This document shows, one piece after another, positions 1 through 7,892 of a DNA stretch of 64,000 bases. Below the pieces are notes generated by a model. It was given only the letters and a program-made list of their open reading frames with translations, was not told where the DNA came from and searched no databases. The stretch covers positions 23,738-87,737 of the forward strand of contig NZ_RDBR01000001.1 in the NCBI RefSeq assembly GCF_009663775.1, written 5' to 3'. This stretch comes from Lactobacillus sp. 0.1XD8-4 (GTDB taxonomy: Bacteria; Bacillota; Bacilli; Lactobacillales; Lactobacillaceae). Each line of letters begins with the position of its first letter. Position 1 is the first letter of the stretch. The position numbers were made by a program, and so were the translations under genes.

Positions 1-1038
1 CATATTAGCACGTCCTAGGTGTTTTGCATAACGCTCCGTTGCCTTAAAGTATTGTAAGCTGGTTAATAAACGTTGGGCATTTTTAGCTGTTGTATCTTGG
101 TAATTTTCAAATCGTTGTTCAAGATTTTGAACATGTAACCTAGGAACACGGCGATTAGCAAATTGGAAGTAAGTCATTTGCACCATGTTATGTTCACCAA
201 GTTCTGGTAAAACCTGGTCAATATAATCATTAAATAATTGATTAGGCGAAAATAGCACAACTTGCGAGGAAGTTAAATTGCCCCGATAACGATAGAGTAA
301 CCACGCAACACGCTGCAAAACGGCTGCTGTTTTTCCTGAACCTGCAGCACCTTGGACGAATAATAATTCATCATTCGTATCACGAATAATCTCATTTTGC
401 TTTCGTTGAATCGTCGTTACAATACTCTTCATTTTTGTACTTGAATGATTGCCTAGTGCTTCTAAAAGCATTTGGTCGCCAACTTGTTCATCTGTATCAA
501 AGATTGTAACTATTACCCCGTCTTTAATCTGAAATTGACGCTTTAGGGTCAGGTCAACCTCCTGTTCGCCTACTGGGGTTTGGTATTTAACTTTTCCTAG
601 CTTCCCCTCATAGTAAACTGATGAAATAGGGGCCCGCCAATCATACACAAGAAAATGATCAGGCTTATCAGTAAATGATGCTAATCCAATATAAACACTT
701 TCATTTTCCGCGGATCCCTTTTCACGAAAATCGATCCGCGCAAAGTAAGGTTTCTTTTCAAGGCGCTGCAAAGTTGCTAATCGATCTGCCGCATGCTGCC
801 AACTATTTTGCCGTTCATCCAGCATTTGTTGTTGAGCACGAAATGACATGGCAGTATCCATCATGCCAGAATAAGTAGTGGTGTTTAAATGAATATCATC
901 AATCTGTTTATTTATTCCTTTAATATCATGCCGCGCTGATTTAATTTTTTCTTCAGCTTTTTGTTCAGCTTCTCTTACTTTATCAATAACGTTATCAAGA
1001 TATTTTTGCTCTAATTCCTTTTCCGTGTTTGCGGCCAT
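1..1038 (-). CDS. helD: HelD-like superfamily 1 DNA helicase / RNA polymerase recycling factor, N-terminal part
   Basis: The reading frame is open from the ATG at 1038 to the left edge, giving 346 codons of a protein that is usually about 750 residues, so the C-terminal half lies outside the window. The N-terminus is a charged, Lys/Glu-rich helical region (about residues 1-60), as in HelD proteins, where a coiled coil reaches into the RNA polymerase secondary channel. A Walker A motif GAAGSGKT lies near residue 230 (nt about 330-355). HelD-family ATPases release RNA polymerase from stalled or terminated complexes; UvrD-type repair helicases are the alternative, but the N-terminal coil favours HelD. 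An AGG-containing ribosome site precedes the ATG. Nothing looks damaged in the visible part. Confidence 0.85.
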   Translation of the reverse strand, partial: MAANTEKELEQKYLDNVIDKVREAEQKAEEKIKSARHDIKGINKQIDDIHLNTTTYSGMMDTAMSFRAQQQMLDERQNSWQHAADRLATLQRLEKKPYFARIDFREKGSAENESVYIGLASFTDKPDHFLVYDWRAPISSVYYEGKLGKVKYQTPVGEQEVDLTLKRQFQIKDGVIVTIFDTDEQVGDQMLLEALGNHSSTKMKSIVTTIQRKQNEIIRDTNDELLFVQGAAGSGKTAAVLQRVAWLLYRYRGNLTSSQVVLFSPNQLFNDYIDQVLPELGEHNMVQMTYFQFANRRVPRLHVQNLEQRFENYQDTTAKNAQRLLTSLQYFKATERYAKHLGRANM

Positions 1039-1259
1039 CCTATATTCCCTGCCTTTCTTTTTATGAAACCATTTTGGAATTGTCCTATCCTATTAAAATC
1101 ATCCAATTATTATATCATTTTCAGTGATTATCCTGTTAAAATTCCCCTTTGATCTGCTCTAAATTATTAAATGTCACTTAATTTTATTGCCAAACGGGCC
1201 TAAATGACAAAAATAAAGCTACAATAAATAGAATTATATGTTAGAGAGGAGCAGAGCCC

Positions 1260-1910
1260 ATGGCACACCTTATTTATATTCTTACCCACATCGCGGAAAC
1301 TGTTATTCCGATGTTTGAATGGATGGGACCGTGGAGCTATGTTCTTCTTTTTATTTTAATTTTTATGGAAACAGGCTTAGTTATCTTCCCCTGGCTTCCT
1401 GGCGAATCACTAATTTTTTTGACCTGTTCATTTATTGCTTACCACCCTGTATTAAAAATTGAGATTGTTATCCCTGTATTTTTCTTTGCCGCGTTAATCG
1501 GTGACACCGTTAATTACTTTATCGGACATTCACTGTCCCATTGGCAGTGGCTGCAAAAACAAATGGTTGGTCCGCGGTTTGACAAGGCCCAAAGATTTCT
1601 TAACCGCCATGGAATAAAGGCAGTTGCCCTTGGTCGTTTTGTTCCCTTTATCAGGACTTTTGTTCCTTTGATCGCAGGAACAATGCGTTTTCCGTTTTAT
1701 CGTTTCACAATCGGTAATATTATTGGTGTCACTCTATGGGTAGCAATCGGCGCTAGTGTTGGTTTTTACTTCGGAACAATTCCTTTTGTTCGTCAACATT
1801 TTTCTCTTATTATCTTAGCGTTTGTCGGATGCTCGCTGATAGTAGTGATTCTTCTTGCAACCATTAAAATGCTGCGCCAGCGAATTATTAAACATAACCG
1901 AATGCTTTAA
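1260..1910 (+). CDS. DedA family membrane protein
   Basis: A 216-residue polytopic protein of the DedA/SNARE-associated family. Hydrophobic segments lie at about residues 22-45, 52-75, 140-165 and 175-205. The family's conserved stretch with G-R-F-V-P-x-x-R-T near residue 125 is intact, as is the upstream E-x-x-x-P-x-x-P-G-E motif near residue 45. DedA proteins act in lipid carrier (undecaprenyl phosphate) or phospholipid translocation and in membrane homeostasis; the exact substrate here cannot be told. An AGAGGAG ribosome site sits about 10 bases before the ATG. The gene is followed by the histidine phosphatase in the same direction after 74 bases, possibly with its own promoter. Confidence 0.9.
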   Translation: MAHLIYILTHIAETVIPMFEWMGPWSYVLLFILIFMETGLVIFPWLPGESLIFLTCSFIAYHPVLKIEIVIPVFFFAALIGDTVNYFIGHSLSHWQWLQKQMVGPRFDKAQRFLNRHGIKAVALGRFVPFIRTFVPLIAGTMRFPFYRFTIGNIIGVTLWVAIGASVGFYFGTIPFVRQHFSLIILAFVGCSLIVVILLATIKMLRQRIIKHNRML

Positions 1911-1984
1911 TCCCTTTTTCTTGAGTGAATTCATGTTAAAATATAATAAGTATTTTTTATTTCGATTAAAGGAGTACAGTAACT

Positions 1985-2638
1985 ATGGCAATTAGCGTTT
2001 ATTTTGTGCGACACGGACAAACCTACCTCAACCTCTACAATCGGATGCAAGGATGGTCTGACGGTCCGCTGACGCCAAAGGGACAAGAAGACGCCAGACG
2101 AGTAGGACGGGCGTTAGCACCACTTCAATTTGACTACGTATTTTGCAGCGACCTTGCACGTACAGTTTCAACTACCCGTTTCTTGCTCGCTGAACATCCT
2201 GGTAATAATCCAAAACCAGTTACCGAACCAGCATTTCGTGAAGAATTTTTCGGCTATTTTGAGGGAGAAAATGGTCAACAATTCGCTGACTTTTTAGGCG
2301 GTCCAGAAGGATACCACAGTTTTGCTGAGATGGTTGCCGGTTGGGGCCCTGATAAATTAAAAGATAAGATTGCTGCTGCTGATAATTATGGCACGGCAGA
2401 GGACCACGTTGCTTTTTGGAAGCGGGTTGATAAAGGATTTGACCGGCTTCGGGCACTGCCGGATGGATCCACAGTACTTGTTGTTTCACATGGTGCTACT
2501 ATTCGCTCAATCGTCCAGCGTTATTCCGACGCCTATGATCCAGGCGACTCACCACGCAACGGCAGCATTACTAAGTTAACACTTTCTCAAGATAATACCA
2601 CTGTTGATTTTTATAATAAGCTTGAATTACCACAATAA
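1985..2638 (+). CDS. Histidine phosphatase (phosphoglycerate mutase-like) family protein
   Basis: A 217-residue soluble protein with the family's RHG motif at residues 9-11 (V-R-H-G-Q-T) providing the phospho-accepting histidine, and the second catalytic histidine in V-S-H-G-A near residue 167. The S-D-L-x-R-T motif near residue 57 is typical of dPGM-related phosphatases such as PhoE/GpmB. The substrate is unknown; true glycolytic dPGM is less likely because the sequence lacks the longer insert of that enzyme. Start supported by AAAGGAG about 10 bases upstream. It lies 33 bases before hflX and is probably cotranscribed with it. Confidence 0.87.
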   Translation: MAISVYFVRHGQTYLNLYNRMQGWSDGPLTPKGQEDARRVGRALAPLQFDYVFCSDLARTVSTTRFLLAEHPGNNPKPVTEPAFREEFFGYFEGENGQQFADFLGGPEGYHSFAEMVAGWGPDKLKDKIAAADNYGTAEDHVAFWKRVDKGFDRLRALPDGSTVLVVSHGATIRSIVQRYSDAYDPGDSPRNGSITKLTLSQDNTTVDFYNKLELPQ

Positions 2639-2671
2639 TATCCATTCATAAAGGGGGATCTTTATTCTTCA

Positions 2672-3949
2672 ATGGACACTACCATACAAAATGATGAACC
2701 AGTAATTATCACTGGTCTAGACACAGGGCAAAAAGATTTTGATTATTCGATGGTTGAGTTAGCCGAATTAGCTCAAGCCAACCACATGGAAGTTGTTACC
2801 CGTATTGACCAAGTCATTGACCGACCAAATCCGGCAACATACTTTGGCAAAGGAAAAGTCGAAGAAATTCGTGACGTTGCTGATGCTAATCATGTATCGA
2901 CAATTATCACAAACGATGAACTTTCGCCTAGTCAATTGCGGAATCTGGAGGAAGGCACTGACTGCCGTATTCTGGACCGAACTGCCCTCATTCTTGAAAT
3001 TTTCGCCAATCGTGCGCAAACGAAAGAAGCCAAACTCCAAGTACAAATTGCTGAATTACAATACCGGCTCCCACGGCTGCAAACGAGCGCAAGCGAACGA
3101 TTAGATCAGCAGACGGGGGGAGGAAGCGGCTTCACTAACCGTGGTGCTGGTGAAACTAAACTCGAAATGGATCGTCGAACAATCCAACACCACATCTCCC
3201 ACCTTCGACAAGAACTTGCGGCCATTGATAAATCTGAACAAACAAAACGAAAACTACGGGCAAAAAGTGCTATTCCTACCGCTGCACTAGTTGGTTACAC
3301 TAACTCTGGTAAGTCAACAATTATGAACGGGCTAGTCCGTAAGTACGGAGCAGCTGAGGAAAAAACTGTTTTTGAAAAAAATATGTTATTTGCTACGCTT
3401 GATACAAGCGTTCGGCAATTAACGCTTCCTGATCAAAAACGATTCTTATTAAGCGATACGGTTGGTTTTGTTAGCAAATTGCCGACCCATCTTGTTGAAT
3501 CGTTTAAGTCAACGCTGGCGGAAGCTGCTAACGCTGATTTACTGATCCAAGTAATCGACTATTCTGATCCGCACTATAAACAAATGATGGCAACTACCGC
3601 TAAAACCCTTAAACAGATCGGAATTGAGGACATTCCAATGATTAATGTCTTTAACAAGGCCGATAAAACTGAGATTGAATTTCCAATCTTAGAGGGGGAC
3701 GATCAAGTTGTAATCTCTGCTAAGCAAGATGCATCACTTGACTTATTAGTTGATGTGATAAAAAAGCACCTTTTCAAAGACTATGTAACTGCAACCCTCC
3801 TAATTCCCTTTACTGATGGTCATGTTGTTTCGTACCTAAACGAGCATACTAACATCCTTAAAACCGAATACGAAAGTAATGGGACACTGTTAACTGTTGA
3901 GATGTCGGCTCAGGATTACCAACGCTATAATAAATATGAAAAATCATAA
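2672..3949 (+). CDS. hflX: GTPase HflX
   Basis: A 425-residue P-loop GTPase of the OBG-HflX family. The N-terminal HflX domain (about residues 15-190) contains the family's G-K-G-K-V-E-E segment near residue 57 and the glycine-rich G-G-G-S-G-F-T-N-R-G-x-G-E-T-K stretch near residue 150. The G domain starts with GYTNSGKST at about residues 208-216, followed by S-D-T-V-G-F near 262 and N-K-A-D near 328. HflX binds the large ribosomal subunit and splits stalled or stress-damaged ribosomes. Start codon at 2672 has an AAAGGGGG ribosome site about 15 bases upstream. Length is normal and a strong terminator follows at once. Confidence 0.95.
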   Translation: MDTTIQNDEPVIITGLDTGQKDFDYSMVELAELAQANHMEVVTRIDQVIDRPNPATYFGKGKVEEIRDVADANHVSTIITNDELSPSQLRNLEEGTDCRILDRTALILEIFANRAQTKEAKLQVQIAELQYRLPRLQTSASERLDQQTGGGSGFTNRGAGETKLEMDRRTIQHHISHLRQELAAIDKSEQTKRKLRAKSAIPTAALVGYTNSGKSTIMNGLVRKYGAAEEKTVFEKNMLFATLDTSVRQLTLPDQKRFLLSDTVGFVSKLPTHLVESFKSTLAEAANADLLIQVIDYSDPHYKQMMATTAKTLKQIGIEDIPMINVFNKADKTEIEFPILEGDDQVVISAKQDASLDLLVDVIKKHLFKDYVTATLLIPFTDGHVVSYLNEHTNILKTEYESNGTLLTVEMSAQDYQRYNKYEKS

Positions 3950-3953
3950 AAAT

Positions 3954-3996
3954 AATCGGGATCAAGCAACCCTAGTTCTGCTTGATCCCGATTTTT
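3954..3996. terminator. Rho-independent terminator shared by hflX and lrgB
   Basis: A perfect 15-bp stem (3954-3968 with 3979-3993) closes a 10-base loop and is followed by a run of T. It lies 5 bases after the hflX stop and 19 bases before the convergent lrgB stop, with A/T-rich flanks on both sides, so it may act in both directions. Confidence 0.9.
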
Positions 3997-4015
3997 ATCA
4001 TTATTATTGTTGAAG

Positions 4016-4747
4016 TTACATAAAGATTTGTGCAAAAGGAATAACGACTAGATCAACTACAATACCGATAATCACAACACAAACTGACGCCATTGCTCCT
4101 TCGAGTTCACCGAACTGTAATGCCTTCGCTGAGCCGACTGTTCCACCAGTACCCAAGCCTAAACCGAGACCGATTTTGGAGCCTTGCAGTCTGAACAATC
4201 TGATGAATGCATCTGCTAAAGCGTATAAGATTACCGCCTTTAGAATACAAGCCATGGCCGTAATTGCCGCATTTCCACCAATCGCATCCGCTACTGGCAT
4301 CGCAATTGCCGTTGTAGCAGCTTGTGGGAGCATTGCAGCAGCTGATTGATGAGATAAGCCAACAAGCTTCGATGCACCAAGAATTATAAATAAGGCAATA
4401 ACACTACTAATTACTAATGAAATCAAAATATCAAACCAATATTTTTTTAAGACCTCGTTGCGCTTAAACAATGGAATTGCAAAGGCAATTGTTGCCGGGT
4501 TAAGAAACCAAAAAATAATATCTCCCCCCGGCTTATAATAATGGCGGTACACATACGAGGTCGGCATTCCACCAACTTTTCCCCAAATAAATAACAAAAT
4601 AATACCAACAATCATCCCGAAAAATAATGGCTGAAATAAGAAAAAACCTTTAGTAATTTTAAATAACCACTGTCCAAGAAGGAAAACAGCTAACGATATA
4701 AAGATTCCCGTAAATGGTAGCGCAAGGTTATTATTCAATGCTGCCAT
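4016..4747 (-). CDS. lrgB: LrgB family antiholin-like protein
   Basis: A 243-residue membrane protein with about eight hydrophobic segments, of the LrgB/CidB family. The A-x-A-x-L-P-Q-A-A-T-T-A-I-A-M-P stretch near residue 145 and the glycine-rich region near residue 205 are family hallmarks. LrgB works with the LrgA holin-like partner in controlling murein hydrolase export and cell lysis, and LrgAB homologues also move pyruvate in several Firmicutes; which role applies here cannot be read from sequence. The start is fixed by GGAGGTG seven bases before the ATG. It overlaps the end of lrgA by 17 bases, which indicates translational coupling. Confidence 0.92.
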   Translation of the reverse strand: MAALNNNLALPFTGIFISLAVFLLGQWLFKITKGFFLFQPLFFGMIVGIILLFIWGKVGGMPTSYVYRHYYKPGGDIIFWFLNPATIAFAIPLFKRNEVLKKYWFDILISLVISSVIALFIILGASKLVGLSHQSAAAMLPQAATTAIAMPVADAIGGNAAITAMACILKAVILYALADAFIRLFRLQGSKIGLGLGLGTGGTVGSAKALQFGELEGAMASVCVVIIGIVVDLVVIPFAQIFM

Positions 4748-5174
4748 CTTCTACACCTCCTTGGGTCACTTGCCCTCGTTTCTTATTAATATGGCGGTGG
4801 ATCGCAATGACAAAGCGCGTGACATACGCGGTTACAACCAATAAGGCAATTGTTGCAACAATAATTACAAACACGATTTGCAGTCCCTCCTCGCGCAATA
4901 CCCCAAGGTCATTAGCTATTTGAATTCCTGATGGCACAAAAAGGAAACCGATTAAACTAATCATAAACATTCCAAATTCTTCTACCCACTCAACTTTGAT
5001 AATCCGAAAGGTAAGCAACAAATATAGCAAGACTAAGCCAATTACTGGCGTCGGAACGATAAAACTACTTGGTAGGATACCAGAAATAATACTAGCAACC
5101 CATAATACTCCGGCAAAGATCCCCATTTGAACAAGAATCGGCGCCTTTTTTTCTTTTTTACCTTTTGGCGTCAT
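4731..5174 (-). CDS. lrgA: LrgA/CidA family holin-like protein
   Basis: A 147-residue protein with a basic Lys-rich N-terminus, four hydrophobic segments (about residues 17-38, 43-60, 68-88 and 100-122) and a charged C-terminal tail, as in LrgA/CidA holin-like proteins. An upstream in-frame ATG at 5198 exists, but GGAGGA lies just before the ATG at 5174 and downstream of the upper one, so the shorter start is chosen. LrgA partners with LrgB encoded immediately after. A cre-like sequence lies about 65 bases upstream, which would suit carbon-source control known for lrgAB/cidAB operons in Firmicutes. Confidence 0.92.
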   Translation of the reverse strand: MTPKGKKEKKAPILVQMGIFAGVLWVASIISGILPSSFIVPTPVIGLVLLYLLLTFRIIKVEWVEEFGMFMISLIGFLFVPSGIQIANDLGVLREEGLQIVFVIIVATIALLVVTAYVTRFVIAIHRHINKKRGQVTQGGVEDGSIE

Positions 5175-5237
5175 AGTTAGTAGTCCTCCGTATTTCATTT
5201 ATTTTCAATAATAATTATACGGGAGTTAACGCGTTTA

Positions 5238-5251
5238 TGAAAGCGCTTTAC
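5238..5251 (-). promoter_or_regulatory. Candidate cre (CcpA) site upstream of lrgAB
   Basis: The plus-strand 14-mer TGAAAGCGCTTTAC has the palindromic core AAAGCGCTTT and matches the usual catabolite-responsive element at most positions, with two mismatches at its right end. It lies in the only gap in front of lrgA. Inference from motif and position only. Confidence 0.4.
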
Positions 5252-5266
5252 TTGTGGCTGTTTTCA

Positions 5267-5791
5267 CTAAATTTGCTTTTGCCGTACCTTGTAAATAACA
5301 ATCGCGATCCACGTTGAAATTAAAGCAGGAAATAAGGCCATAATTAAGTAATCAGGGTTAATTATTCTGCTTTCTGCTACTATCCTTATCATATATTTAG
5401 ATGATTTTGAAAGGTCATTAAAAATTACTTGATAAATTGTTGTATAAATTAACGACCATTGAATGTAGTATTCCATAATGGTTAAACTCGTAGGCCGATA
5501 ATGGAAATGCTTTTGAAACCACCGTAAGAAGTTTGACATTAAAATTCCAATAAGAACCGCAATAAGCAAAATTAAGCTAAAAATTGAATCAACATGAAAA
5601 ATTTTTAAGTCAAAGATTAAGGTCATTACACAATATAATAAAATAATAAAGCTAACCATACTCATACCAACCATAATCGTAATCAACACTAGTGAATGAA
5701 CATATATTAGGCTATGTGTTCGCTGGACACTAAATGTAGTTGAACCTAATATGAGAAAGGCTAATAAAATCCAGTAAATAATTTTTCCCAT
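5267..5791 (-). CDS. Hypothetical membrane protein, about four to five TM segments
   Basis: A 174-residue hydrophobic protein that I do not recognise. Likely membrane segments lie at about residues 5-22, 30-60, 68-88, 108-124 and 145-166, and the tail ends in basic residues (K-V-R-Q-K-Q). It has no catalytic motif. AAGGAG directly abuts the ATG, which is unusually close and may mean weak translation or a slightly different start. The gene stands alone between the stress pair and lrgAB; a terminator upstream separates it from glsB. Base composition (AT-rich) is somewhat richer in A/T than the neighbours. Confidence 0.65.
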   Translation of the reverse strand: MGKIIYWILLAFLILGSTTFSVQRTHSLIYVHSLVLITIMVGMSMVSFIILLYCVMTLIFDLKIFHVDSIFSLILLIAVLIGILMSNFLRWFQKHFHYRPTSLTIMEYYIQWSLIYTTIYQVIFNDLSKSSKYMIRIVAESRIINPDYLIMALFPALISTWIAIVIYKVRQKQI

Positions 5792-5840
5792 CTCCTTAAA
5801 GATTACTATTTATAGTTTAAGCTAATCAGTATAAAAATCG

Positions 5841-5871
5841 AAAAAAGAGACTTGGAAAATCCAAGTCTCTT
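5841..5871 (-). terminator. Rho-independent terminator of the csbD-glsB unit
   Basis: A perfect 12-bp stem (5845-5856 with 5860-5871) and a 3-base loop, followed in the minus direction by a run of T. It lies about 25 bases beyond the glsB-like stop. Confidence 0.88.
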
Positions 5872-5895
5872 ATGTGTAGCTATTCATGCTAACCT

Positions 5896-6147
5896 CTAAT
5901 GATCAGTTCGGATCCCGAAGACGAGAGATACAATCATGACAAGGATAACGGCCCCTATCACTGACGGTACAATCGCCATTCCTGCTACTTGCGGACCCCA
6001 TGCACCAAGAATTGCTTCACCGATTACTGAACCTACTAATCCAGCAATAATATTGCTAATTATACCCATGGAGCCACCACGTCGCGTCAAGGCACCGGCA
6101 GCTAATCCAATTAGCCCACCAATAATTATAACCCAAATCCAATACAT
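5896..6147 (-). CDS. GlsB/YeaQ/YmgE family stress-response membrane protein
   Basis: An 83-residue protein with three hydrophobic segments (about 3-20, 28-50 and 57-78), rich in glycine, matching the transglycosylase-associated/GlsB family. The G-x-x-x-G-x-x-A-G-x-L-T-R motif near residue 10-22 and the central N-I-I-x-G-x-x-G-S stretch are typical. The family is linked to general and cell-envelope stress, with no established enzymatic function. GGGAGGG precedes the ATG. Only 2 bases separate it from the CsbD stop, so both form one transcription unit that ends at a strong hairpin. Confidence 0.88.
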   Translation of the reverse strand: MYWIWVIIIGGLIGLAAGALTRRGGSMGIISNIIAGLVGSVIGEAILGAWGPQVAGMAIVPSVIGAVILVMIVSLVFGIRTDH

Positions 6148-6149
6148 AA

Positions 6150-6338
6150 TTATCCCTCCCTTTTGTTTCCTTTATCTTTTAGGTCGTCTTTAAGGTCAGC
6201 TGCTTTATCCTTAATTTTACCCTTAAGTTTTTGCAGTTTTCCTTCACCTTCACGAGATTTATCGTCAGTCAATTTACCCTCGACTTCCTTTAATTTTCCC
6301 GCAACTTTATCTTTCATTCCATGTTTATCGCTAGCCAT
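6150..6338 (-). CDS. CsbD family stress protein
   Basis: A 62-residue, highly charged, Lys/Asp-rich soluble protein with the CsbD pattern K-D-K-V-x-G-K-x-K-E-x-x-G-K repeated along its length (about residues 9-45). CsbD-type proteins are general-stress proteins of unknown mechanism. A longer frame reaches 6386, but AAAGGA lies nine bases before the ATG at 6338, so that start is chosen; the ATG two codons earlier would be too close. The gene is the first of a two-gene stress unit with the GlsB-like membrane protein. Confidence 0.88.
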   Translation of the reverse strand: MASDKHGMKDKVAGKLKEVEGKLTDDKSREGEGKLQKLKGKIKDKAADLKDDLKDKGNKREG

Positions 6339-6560
6339 TATCATCAGTCCTTTCGTCTGTTTTTGGCTATTAGTGGCTGACAACATTCCGTTAAATAAAA
6401 CTCCTTTCTTGTTTGACTAGTGGTAATTGATGATTCTAAGTCTAACAGCTACCTTCTAAGAAAGCGATATCTTATCTATTTAATTATGGTTTACTTAATA
6501 ATATTGTTTATATCTTAAATAAATAAAATTGAAGAATGCCCCACTTTTAAGCAATTAAAA

Positions 6561-6725
6561 AGGAACTGTGACATAAGTAGTTGAAAGTGCTACAGCGCAG
6601 TACACAAAGGGACTCTAGCATTCGGAAAATCCGAACACTAGAGTCCTCTTTGTGCTTGCGGGGGTTCCCTAAAGGCTAGCTTCGCGTCGAAAAACGAACT
6701 AGCAAGCTAGTTCTGTCTCACTCCC
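6561..6725. repeat. Dispersed intergenic repeat, family A, copy 1
   Basis: About 165 bp, nearly identical to copy 2 at 26611-26762. It has matching ends (left GGAACTGTGACA, right TGTCTCACTCCC, imperfect inverted repeats), a central hairpin with 5' arm GACTCTAGCATTCGGA (6611-6626), and a right palindrome GAACTAGCAAGCTAGTTC. Copy 1 carries 21 extra bases near 6667-6687 and lacks nine bases near its left end compared with copy 2. It lies 14 bases beyond the D-LDH stop and probably ends that transcript. The rest of the gap 6339-6560 is A/T-rich with nothing I can name beyond the likely csbD promoter region. Confidence 0.8.
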
Positions 6726-6739
6726 TAAACTTAAGATAT

Positions 6740-7744
6740 TTACATGCGAATTTCGTTTCGTGAATGTTTTCCCTCGACAACTGATACTACATCACTTAGG
6801 CTAATTTCAACCATATTACGGATAGAAGTTTGGGTTAAGAAAGCAATATGCGGAGTTATAAGAACATTTGGCATTGCTGCTAATCGCTTATAATCACCAG
6901 GAACTTCATCAGGGGAAACTTTCTTTGAGAAGAAAGTAGTTTCATCCGCGAGCGTATCTAACCCAGCTCCAGCAATCTCATGCTTCTCCAATGCAGCGAT
7001 AAGGTCTGAAGTATTTACCAGACCGCCCCGTGCCATATTAATTAAGTAGGCATTATTTTTCATCATCTTAAACTGTGGAGCTGCGATCATGTTTTCTGTA
7101 CTAGGAAGCAGCGGTGTATGTAAAGTTAAAATGTCTGCATTCTTAACCACTGACTCAAAATCAGTATATTCAACATACGGTTCATCTTCGACATTATAGA
7201 ACGGATCATAAGCTAATACGCGGGCACCTAAGGCCTTATAAATCCGAGCTGTAGCGCTACCAATATTACCTAATCCAACTATCCCCACAGTTAAATTATA
7301 GATTTCATCACTAATTAGGTCATCGCTCCAACGAAAGTCACCATGATCCATTCGTTCCCGAAACTCACCAATCCGCCGCAAGAGGTACATCGCTTGGGTA
7401 ACGCCCATTTCTGCAATTGCTCGCGGAGAATAGACGGGAACGTTGGTTACAACAATCTTATTCGCCTTACAAGCATCAAGATCAATCATATCAACACCAA
7501 CCGTCCGTGTTGATAATTGTTTAATCCCCATCGCTGCCAATTCTGCATATAGCTTGGCATTTCCAAGTTTTGTTGTTTGTTGAATAGATATGCCATCATA
7601 ATTACGGGCAAGTTCAACAGTTTTATCATTTAATGGTTCAGTTACCATTTTAACTTCATGACCTGTTTTCTTCGCCCAAGCGGTAATATATGGCTTCTCC
7701 GCTTCCCGCACACTATATATAATTAATTTCATCAGTTTACTCAT
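6740..7744 (-). CDS. ldhD: D-lactate dehydrogenase (D-2-hydroxyacid dehydrogenase family)
   Basis: A 334-residue NAD-dependent enzyme that reduces pyruvate to D-lactate. The Rossmann motif G-L-G-N-I-G lies near residue 157. The catalytic residues are in place: Arg in M-A-R-G-G near 239, Glu in A-D-E-T near 268, His in T-P-H-I-A-F near 300. The segment S-T-R-T-V-G-V-D-M-I-D and the C-terminal pattern match lactobacillus D-LDH rather than phosphoglycerate dehydrogenase; 2-hydroxyisocaproate dehydrogenase is a close alternative. AAAGGA abuts the ATG at 7744; an ATG at 7732 (M-K-L-I-I-Y) has the family's usual N-terminus and may be the real start. Transcription probably ends in the family A repeat. 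Confidence 0.88.
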   Translation of the reverse strand: MSKLMKLIIYSVREAEKPYITAWAKKTGHEVKMVTEPLNDKTVELARNYDGISIQQTTKLGNAKLYAELAAMGIKQLSTRTVGVDMIDLDACKANKIVVTNVPVYSPRAIAEMGVTQAMYLLRRIGEFRERMDHGDFRWSDDLISDEIYNLTVGIVGLGNIGSATARIYKALGARVLAYDPFYNVEDEPYVEYTDFESVVKNADILTLHTPLLPSTENMIAAPQFKMMKNNAYLINMARGGLVNTSDLIAALEKHEIAGAGLDTLADETTFFSKKVSPDEVPGDYKRLAAMPNVLITPHIAFLTQTSIRNMVEISLSDVVSVVEGKHSRNEIRM

Positions 7745-7843
7745 TCCTTTCGATGAAACTGTTTACATAATTAGCTTATCACTATTTTTCCAGATCAGCA
7801 GTAGATTAAGCTCAGATATAATGAACATTTAATTATTTGATGA

Positions 7844-7890
7844 ATAAAAAATAAGCCTGTAATAGCATGATCGCTATCACAAGCTTATTT
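7844..7890 (-). terminator. Terminator of the tetR-yhgE unit
   Basis: A bulged hairpin (about 7850-7866 with 7873-7887) read on the minus strand is followed by a run of T. It begins just after the YhgE-like stop at 7893. Confidence 0.7.
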
Positions 7891-7892
7891 AT

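Noticed and set aside
4714..5198. Extended lrgA start at 5198
   Set aside because: GGAGGA lies between this ATG and the one at 5174 and fits only the latter.
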